Part shown: one piece after another, positions 57,286 to 64,000 of the stretch
Numbering within the stretch: the stretch's first letter is position 1
Layout of the letters: each line of letters starts with the position of its first letter
NCBI GenBank assembly: GCA_947034885.2
Contig: OX344751.2
Coordinates: 33,841,582-33,905,581 of the forward strand
Source of the DNA: Thuidium tamariscinum
Lineage: Eukaryota; Streptophyta; Bryopsida; Hypnales; Thuidiaceae
Direction: 5' to 3'
DNA length: 64,000 bases
Translations under genes and position numbers: made by a program
Notes under the pieces: generated by a model
What the model saw: the letters and a program-made list of their open reading frames with translations, nothing else
The model's database searches: none
Told to the model about the DNA's origin: nothing

Positions 57286-57506
57286 CCCTGAAGCACGCCG
57301 ACGTCCATATTCTGGACGATGAACAGACGACTTCAAGGCCCTGTTTCATCCAATTAACTTCTCATTTATCAAATGTAATACTTGAATCTAGAAAAGACAA
57401 CCTTCTTTAATGACCAAATTCATTAAATTCTGGTAAATGATATATCTGTACAAAGCTATAAGCGAAAATGTGCAAAAATTAAAAAAAGGATTGAGATGCT
57501 TAACGG
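57286..57506. mobile_element. 221 bp TTAA MITE, copy 1
   Basis: Left end CCCTGAAGCACGCC and right end (complement) CCGTTAAGCATCTC, with TTAA on both sides (57282-57285, 57507-57510). It is homologous over its length, in reverse orientation, to 62008-62228. It carries the near-palindrome GACGTCCATATTCTGGACG close to its left end. Confidence 0.9.
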
Positions 57507-57510
57507 TTAA

Positions 57511-57884
57511 AAAAAACAAAAAAACTCATGGAGGGTTGACTGTGTATGATAGTAATGATACTACTTTGAATAAAGTCCTTGCACTCATTGCATATTTGCA
57601 TGGTCAGCATGGACAAGAACGCGTGGAACATGTGCTGCAATACGCAAAGTCCACTGCCTGCCTTCCAGAGTCCAGACCCAGTCAAGCAGTGTGAATGGAC
57701 CGCAACCAAAGTCAACTCGCTCACCCCCGTGGAACCAGGACCGGAAGGTGCACGTGTCATGGATGAACTTTTTTTTTTTTTTTTTTTTAAACAAATGAAA
57801 GCCAATTCATTGCCAGAAATCATGGATGAACTTTCATTCAGCTGAAAGCCTGAAACTGAAATTCAACTTCTTGAAATACTTTCA
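57511..57884. other. Spacer, no gene recognised
   Basis: A GC-richer patch at 57600-57760 and a T run of about 20 (57769-57788). The short open frames are not convincing. Poly-T next to a short patch could mark the tail of a minus-strand retroposed sequence, but no source is recognised. Confidence 0.35.
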
Positions 57885-58210
57885 ATATGGTGGAAACACC
57901 CAAAACCGTCCAAATAAGGAATTCAGCATAGTTGCACGCATCTTTTTCTAAAAATTATATTTTTTGTAGTATTAGTGAGTGAAAATCATAAATATTCAGA
58001 AAAAAATTAAAATTTTCGGAATCAATAGGTAATTTCTATAAATTTCCAAAGTGTTGGCTCCCTAGACCACCGGAATTGTCCTATAGGTGCACCTTTAACT
58101 GAACCCCTGCTGAAATCAGTTATTAGTGAATGAAAACTATACATGTGTCTTACAATTGCATCAACAAATTAGAATTAAACATTTGTTGAACGCTTTAATG
58201 AATGCTTGTG
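57885..58210 (+). repeat. Dispersed repeat family, copy 2
   Basis: Collinear with 21490-21870 (AATATGGTGGAAACACCC, GAGTGAAAATCATAAATATT, CCAAAGTGTTGGCTCCCTAG). Confidence 0.65.
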
Positions 58211-58284
58211 GACATATTTATTGATACTCTAGGGTCCAAGAATAGATACAAGGATGGAAATGGATGTTTCTCCCTTAAATAAAT

Positions 58285-58500
58285 TTTTCTTGAAAGTCAA
58301 GTGGAATTGGCATCTAACCCAGGTTGTTTCATATTTTTTCAAGCTTTGTGGAAGTAATTGTAAATTTTTGGAGTTGAAATGGCAATGGTTCTAAAATTGT
58401 TCACTTCCTCAAATGTACATTGTTTGTAAAGATGAAAATGCATCATGTGCAAACAATTTACATTTAGGGAGGTGGGCACTTGTTCTTGAGCCTTCTACCT
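58285..58500. mobile_element. Left-truncated MITE of the GGAGG family
   Basis: Matches 62613-62859 in orientation and content (TTTTTCTTGAAAG, GCATCTAACCCAGGTTGTTT) and ends GAGCCTTCTACCT before TA at 58501-58502. The left end is missing. Confidence 0.75.
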
Positions 58501-58502
58501 TA

Positions 58503-59636
58503 AGCGGTATGAGTGAATGGCAATTATGAGGATGATCACCTAAAGGTAGGACTACCCATTTTGAACCATGGTCCCATGTCCAATCCTACAGGGTGTAGTT
58601 ATTTCCAACTAAGGTTGGAACATATTTCCAACTAAAGTTGGAATGTGTTTATTTTCCTTTTCAAAGTTGGATCTAATAAGAGCATAATACATATCCGGAA
58701 GTAGTAAGTAAGAAAGCAAGAAGTAGTGAGTGGGAGAATATTTGGTTTTTGATTATAATTGGAAGAGTCTGAGATTGGCTATTAGTCCAAACAACTTTTC
58801 GGCTCCCAAAAATCACAATAATCTATATTTTGGGGATAAAATTTTGAAAAATTTGGAGTCTCCATGTTTCCTATCTTCCTACATAGAAACTTTTTTACTT
58901 CCCTCATGTTGTTGACAATCTACTTGAAAATCACGTAAGTAATCAACTACAGGTACCACTCATTTATTTTCTATCACTTAAGCAATTCAACCTATCTTTG
59001 GGATGGAGAAGTTTAGAAAAAAAATTCTTGTGTAAGGAAATAGATTTCAGATAGATTTCATAATGTTAAAAAAAATCCTTCAAAACAAAATTATCATGAA
59101 TTTTTTTGTGAATATTCTATATGTCCCATTTTTGATATGTAGGTGAATCTATTTCAAACCCTAGGATGTTTACAAAATTGATTCAAGATTTTCAATGCAC
59201 ACATTGTGATCATTGTCATTGTATGCTTTCAATGTACACCTCCCAAACATTGTTGTTGCTCTCATTAATCATGTGAAAAGTAAGTTGTCACTTTCACTTC
59301 ATCTTATGAGAAATCAAACTATCTAATATGTAAGAATGGGATTGTGGTTGAAAATAGGTGATCTCTTTTTTGATAGGAACAATGTTTAGAGAGAACTATC
59401 AATCAATTCATTGTTAATTGATGGAATTGGGAAAAAGCTTAGTTGCAATTTGGAAAAAAATGAAAAAGTTAGAGAAGAAATCTACATAATTTCTATTTGG
59501 AGTCAAAAATATAGAAAAAAAATCAAATTCAATACTTAAAAAACTAGTTCAATATGTTAATGGAAAGAAAATAGTTGATAAAATTCAAAAAAATCCCAAA
59601 CATTGGATGGGAATTAACTTAGAGCATCTTCAACAT
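58503..59636. other. AT-rich spacer, no gene
   Basis: Contains a fragment (59400-59480) shared with 45440-45560. TTCCAACTAAGGTTGGAA-type inverted motifs occur near 58600-58645. No coding region. Confidence 0.45.
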
Positions 59637-59638
59637 TA

Positions 59639-59905
59639 GATGAAATTTGAGGGCATTGTGAGACTGCGGGTTCCCAGATTGCAGGAATGCTATTTCTACC
59701 ACGTGAATAAGAATCCTATGTGGTTGAGATACTGTTACATAATTTTTTAAAAATTGAATAAATTTTATTTTTCATATTTCAGGACCCCCCATTTTTTTTT
59801 AAATTTTATTTTGGGGGTTAATGCTAGCCTGACAGTAGCTAGTGACATTGGGAACCATTTCGGTAACATACTTGAAACGGCCCTCCAATGCCTTCAAATG
59901 TCATC
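59639..59905. mobile_element. 267 bp TA-flanked MITE (GAAATTTGAGGGCATTA family)
   Basis: Ends GATGAAATTTGAGGGCATTG and (complement) GATGACATTTGAAGGCATTG, TA on both sides (59637-59638, 59906-59907). Same arrangement as 48043 and 56570. The preceding bases AGAGCATCTTCAACAT resemble a Harbinger-type end, perhaps a relic. Confidence 0.83.
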
Positions 59906-59907
59906 TA

Positions 59908-60530
59908 ATATAAGTGTTTTTTTTCATTTATTTAAGGGAATGTAGAAAGCAATGATATTTGTTGGAGTGATGCAATTGTTTACACCTAATATATAAATAG
60001 ATGAAATGTACAAAATGTGAATGAAATTAAAATTATCAATCCTGCCTCTATACAAACAAAGTTGCTAGAAAGAAAAATGAAGAGGTATTGTCTTTGCTAG
60101 GGAATGTCACATCTTCTTCTTTCCAAAATATTTAGTGTTGTATTCACATATTTGTACCTTATTCTACTCTCTTAGTAAAATCCAACCCGATTCCCATCAA
60201 AGAATGAATAATAGATAGTGAATGTTCCTAGAAGGGTATGTTTTTTTTTCAGAGTTTTTTTAATCATTTTGAAGAAGTCGCAAGATAATTCTTTCTTCAA
60301 TATTCATGTCATACTTGAGTGATACTTGGTGATAACTATATCAAAAGTAGGTGAAACATAGAGAAAATTTGACTGCCGGTGGCTTCAAACTTAGCAGTAA
60401 TCTGGCTATTTGAACACTGCCAAAAACCTGACTGAAAATTTCCTTCCTAAAAACATAGTCAACATGATTTGACTGTAGCCAACTGGCGAAAAAATCGTGC
60501 ATCGAAAAACACACTGATTGCGGCCCCGTC
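59908..60530. other. AT-rich spacer, no gene
   Basis: Nothing recognisable. Confidence 0.4.
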
Positions 60531-61533
60531 ACAGTGTTCCCCCGTACGGGGCCGCCTTCTAAATTCCAAGGCGTAACTTCCGCCCTCGATTCCCCGTCTG
60601 CTCGCCTTTGCCGCCGCTCTCCACTTGGTCGGTTGGACCCCCAGCCGAGCTCTGGCCCGAACCTTCACTGCAGTCCACTGCACCCGGGCATCTCTCCATC
60701 AAATCCGCTCCTTCAAAACGGAATGGCCGACGGAGCTCAGCTCAAGACTTGACTTGCAGTGAAGAATTCGAATCAACAACCATTCTGGGGAGGTGGATTG
60801 TCGGAATAATGCTCTGTCTGGGATACGGAGTACATGGCATATAGCATTTCGGGGAGGTTTTGAGGGAGATTTGGCTGTTGCTGCTGCTGCTGCTGCTATG
60901 ATTGCTGTGGCGTTGCGGGGACCAGGGAGCTTGCAGCCTAGCTTCTCAGTGACAGATTCGCAATCTTGCATTTAATTTGAATCGCGGGCACGAGGAATTG
61001 AAGGCGATTGGGGACCCTCTTGAAAATGAGGTGAATGCTTTCACCGAGAGAGAGAGAGAGAGAGGATTCTTGGTTGATTTTCTATATTACAGGAGTATGC
61101 GGAGAAGTTTCGAAGAGGATTTTGTACGAGGAATGGGGGGAGCAGAGGAGCCAGTGGTGTCCATTAATTTTATCTAGTGACGACGATGTAAACTGGGAAG
61201 GATTGCAATCTGGGAACAAATAATCTGCGTGAGACGTCCAAAGTGGTAATGGTAGTGAATTTACCACTTAGTAAACCCAAAAAATCTCCCTGTGCGTACT
61301 TTTGTTGTCATAGCGATTAATGCGAGCGCAGTATGTTGTCATACCGCTTATTGGAATTCTTCCACAAGGCTAGCTCGAGCAATAGCTCGCTTAGATCTGA
61401 GCAACAGTCGAATGTACTCTTGTTCAAACCCATTAATATTTCGGATTGGTGCTTTGTCTTCCTAGTCTTGACAACTCGAGAGTGTGAATTGCAGAAATTG
61501 ATGCGCAGCTGAAGGAGCTTCGTTTGCGAAACG
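60531..61533 (+). promoter_or_regulatory. Promoter and leader region of the LRR gene
   Basis: A sharp rise in G+C at about 60530 (CCCCCGTACGGGGCCGCC) marks the start of a promoter or leader block. It includes a CTG run (GCTGCTGCTGCTGCT near 60881) and a GA run (GAGAGAGAGAGAGA near 61047), both common in plant leaders. Short open frames on both strands (for example 60793-60975, with an Ala run from the CTG repeat) are not convincing genes. The transcription start is not defined. Confidence 0.45.
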
Positions 61534-64000
61534 ATGGAAATTCCGGCGGTTTTCCTGGCACTGTGCCTCTCGATTGTACTGGCATCTTCCTCCTCCCGCA
61601 GCGCCACCGGCGAGTTTGGGGCTTGGTCTCAAGGGGAGTGGGATGAGAGAGATTCAGAGGCGGGGAGTGTGGGGGTTCGCAAGTTGCTGCAATCTAACCC
61701 CAGCCTGGACGACCAGAACGGACTCCTGGAGTTGAAGCGCAGCGTTGCTGATCCCAACGGCACTCTGAGTTCGTGGGATGCAAGTGGCAACGGAAACCAT
61801 TGTGCGTGGGTCGGCGTCACTTGCAGCAACACCACCATCCGTCGCGTCGTCTATCTCAATCTCACAGGTGATGCACCGCACCTCTGTTGTGCCTTCGTCT
61901 CTTGCAACCCTATTTTAGTGTAGTTCTGTGTGGAGATGTGCCGTTGAAGTGCGAGAAATGAGGGATTGGATAGGGTTCTAGTTGCGTAACTGAAGCTAGA
62001 AACTTAACCCTGCAACGTCTCAATCCTTTTTTGAATTTTTGCACATTTTCGCTTATAGCTTGGTACAGATATAACATTTACCAGAATTTAATGAATTTGG
62101 TCATTAAGGGAGGTTGTCTTTTCTAGATTCAAGTGTTACATTTGATAAATGAGAAGTTAATTGGATGAAACAGTGCCTTGAAGCCCTCTGTTCATAGTCC
62201 AGAATATGGACGTCGGAGCGCTTCACGGTTAATTACAATCTACGTTAAGAATGGGCACTACAAAAAAATGGGCAGAGACAGACGTTTTTTTATCATACCA
62301 GAGGCTGTCGTCATCCTTAGGCACATGTCAGTAAATAATGGACACCCTGCACAAGGATGGCAGTCTGTGGTATTTTCATATAGTAACCCTAACGAAACAA
62401 CGTACACCTCGAGTGTCGTGAAATAATGGACAAATGGACACGCTAAGAACGATAGGTATGGCATTCAAGAGGTGTCCCTTTGTCCTTGTCTTTTGAGAAT
62501 TCAGATTTTAGATGCTCATCTCAACTACTCTAAGGGAGGAGGTCCATAAACCGACCATCTAAGGGCTGGAACAGAATTTTGAGCAGGTCAAACATCTTGA
62601 AGTATTTTCCAGTGAATTTTTCTTGAAAGACAGCTTGAATATGCATCTAACCCAAGTCGTTTCATATTTTTTGGAGCTGTCTAAAGTTAGTTATGAATTT
62701 CTGAAGTCAATATGGCATAGGGCTCCAAAACCGCCCACCCCCCTAAAATGTTCACTGTTTGTACATTACTGTAAAGATCAAAAAGCATCATGTACCAGAT
62801 ATATACATTTCAGAAGGTGAGCGGTTTTGGAGCCTGAGCGGTTTTCGAGCCTCCTCCCTTACAGTTCTAAGCGACCATCTGCAACTTGATTGGTTCGGAG
62901 TTGAGAGCCATTTATTGAATGCTTCAAACCCTTAAATTGAAGTTAGGTCTAGATCTGGGATTTCAAATATCGATCTCCAGTTCCATTCGGACGTCTCTGA
63001 TTCCTGCGTGAGACCCATTTGTTGAATGCTTCGAGCTCAAGAATTTTTTAGGTCTAGATCTGAGCCTGTTTCAAATGACTTCCGTTCCATTCGAACGTCT
63101 GGTTCCTACTTCTTAGTTGAGATCAAACCCTTGGAATCTGAATGCGCCATTTTGGGGGGTGAAATTCCGCCGAAATAACGAACACAACCACTGAAAAAAT
63201 TGTAAGAATTTGCATCCCAACTTGAAATTAATAGCTCGGCTTTGGGACAATTGCAGGCACTGCCAACGCAAGTCTCGTCGGAGAGTTGTCCCCCAACATC
63301 TCCTCCCTCTCGGCTCTCCAAAACCTCACCCTCTCCAACAACCATCTCACAGGCTCTCTCCCCGACTCCCTGAGCACCCTCCTCTCCCTCCGAAGCCTCG
63401 ACCTCAGCCACAACAACTTCACGGGCGCCATCCCCACCGCCCTCGGCAACCTCACATCCCTCATCAACCTCGATCTCAGCGACAACAACTTCACAGGCCC
63501 CATCCCTCCTTCTCTCAGCCTTCTCTCCAATCTCCAGAGCCTGAATCTCAACCAAAACTTCTTGGTTGGCTCCCTTCCTGGTGAGCTTGGGAACCTCCTT
63601 CAGTTGCAGAGCTTGCAGCTTCATCAGAACAATATTTCGGAGTCCATCCCTGCGGAGTTTTGGGAGAATCCCAGCTTCTGTGCGAATTTGGTGAATGTCG
63701 ACATGGGGAACAACAACTTTACGGGTCCATTTCCGTTTAATTTTTCTAGGTGTGAGAATCTGACGTTCTTTGACGTGTCGATGAATCAGTTCGTGGGTGA
63801 GATTGACGCCCGGTTTGGGGGTTTGGGGAAGTTAGTCACGTTTATAGTGCACGAGAATGAGCTCACGGGGACGATTCCTGACAGTTTTGGAAACTGTTCC
63901 AAGTTGGCGAGCTTTTCTGTTCACAGTAATCACTTGGAAGGCGAGATTCCGACCACGCTGGCGAATTGTCCGGAGCTTCAGGGATTTCTGGTCCAGAACC
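61534..64000 (+). CDS. LRR receptor-type protein, partial at right edge
   Basis: Exon 1 is 61534-61867; intron 61868-63256 (GTGATG ... TTGCAG, phase 1); exon 2 is open from 63257 to the window end. The signal peptide is about residues 1-26 (IPAVFLALCLSIVLASSSS). An LRRNT_2 cap follows (DDQNGLLELKRSVADPNGTL, then CAWVGVTC). Exon 2 encodes nine full LRRs of the plant extracellular type, with LxxLxLxxNxxxGxIPxxLGxL spacing, for example SLRSLDLSHNNFTGAIP, and the start of a tenth. Such proteins are plasma-membrane receptor kinases or receptor-like proteins. The kinase part, if any, lies outside the window. The C-rich third codon positions of early exon 2 contrast with the AT-rich surroundings. 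Confidence 0.9.
62008..62228. mobile_element. 221 bp TTAA MITE, copy 2, in LRR gene intron
   Basis: Ends CCCTGCAACGTCTC and (complement) CCGTGAAGCGCTCC, TTAA on both sides (62004-62007, 62229-62232). It is the same length as 57286-57506 and its reverse complement. Lies in intron 1 of the LRR gene. Confidence 0.9.
62533..62859. mobile_element. 327 bp TA-flanked MITE in LRR gene intron
   Basis: Ends AGGGAGGAGGTCCATAAACC and (complement) AGGGAGGAGGCTCGAAAACC, TA on both sides (62531-62532, 62860-62861). The reverse complement of 44711-45037 with the same length. Best-preserved ends of the family in this window. Confidence 0.9.

Noticed and set aside
60880-61060. CTG and GA microsatellites as something special
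   Set aside because: Short simple repeats of this kind are ordinary in plant leaders.
62257-62400. CACTACAAAAAAA as the end of a CACTA element in the LRR intron
   Set aside because: No matching TAGTG end or three-base duplication was found nearby.
63106-63624. 172-codon minus-strand frame
   Set aside because: Antisense shadow of the LRR exon; the repetitive Glu/Val pattern comes from the LRR codons.

Overview
The window looks like nuclear DNA from a land plant. It has GT-AG introns, an ATAD3 gene, a KEA4/5/6-type cation antiporter, an LRR receptor-type gene, a plant-like tRNA-Val(AAC) and telo-box (AAACCCTA) elements. The presence of a complete piggyBac element, a superfamily seldom reported in flowering plants, makes me lean towards a non-flowering lineage (bryophyte, lycophyte or similar). 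That is inference only; the sequence does not name the species.

Four host genes sit as islands in AT-rich repeat DNA. ATAD3 (7919-12356, nine exons, 652 codons) encodes a mitochondrial AAA+ ATPase. The KEA-type antiporter (23938-25782, 614 aa) has one uninterrupted coding exon and a probable leader intron. A tRNA-Val(AAC) lies at 27342-27415. An LRR gene starts at 61534 and runs off the right edge (exon 1, a 1.39 kb intron, then an open LRR exon).

Most other recognisable content is mobile DNA, and many element boundaries can be set to the base. (1) A 5.67 kb hAT element at about 13774-19447 carries a broken transposase gene; several hAT MITEs (20565-20840, 20849-21155, 44352-44617, 48621-55005) share its terminal style. 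(2) A 5.75 kb piggyBac-like element (28072-33819) has exact TTAA duplications, CCCCTGAGCGCCC inverted ends and a decayed transposase on the minus strand. Several TTAA-flanked non-autonomous elements accompany it (38852-39768, 55662-56893, 57286-57506, 62008-62228, and a fragment from 35861). (3) A 6081 bp Ty3/gypsy chromodomain retrotransposon (48803-54883) with 383 bp LTRs is inserted inside a hAT MITE. (4) Several TA-flanked MITE families, a TAA-flanked Harbinger-like MITE, a Stowaway-like MITE and a CACTA-like mini-element make up the rest.

Nested insertions give a relative chronology. A TTAA element sits in a TA element (38652-40159), a TA MITE sits in a TTAA element (56570-56866 within 55662-56893), and the gypsy element sits in a hAT MITE. 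Related copies elsewhere in the window approximate the empty sites. Long AT-rich stretches (about 0.9-5.3, 33.8-37.7 and 46.3-48.0 kb) contain no gene that I can support.
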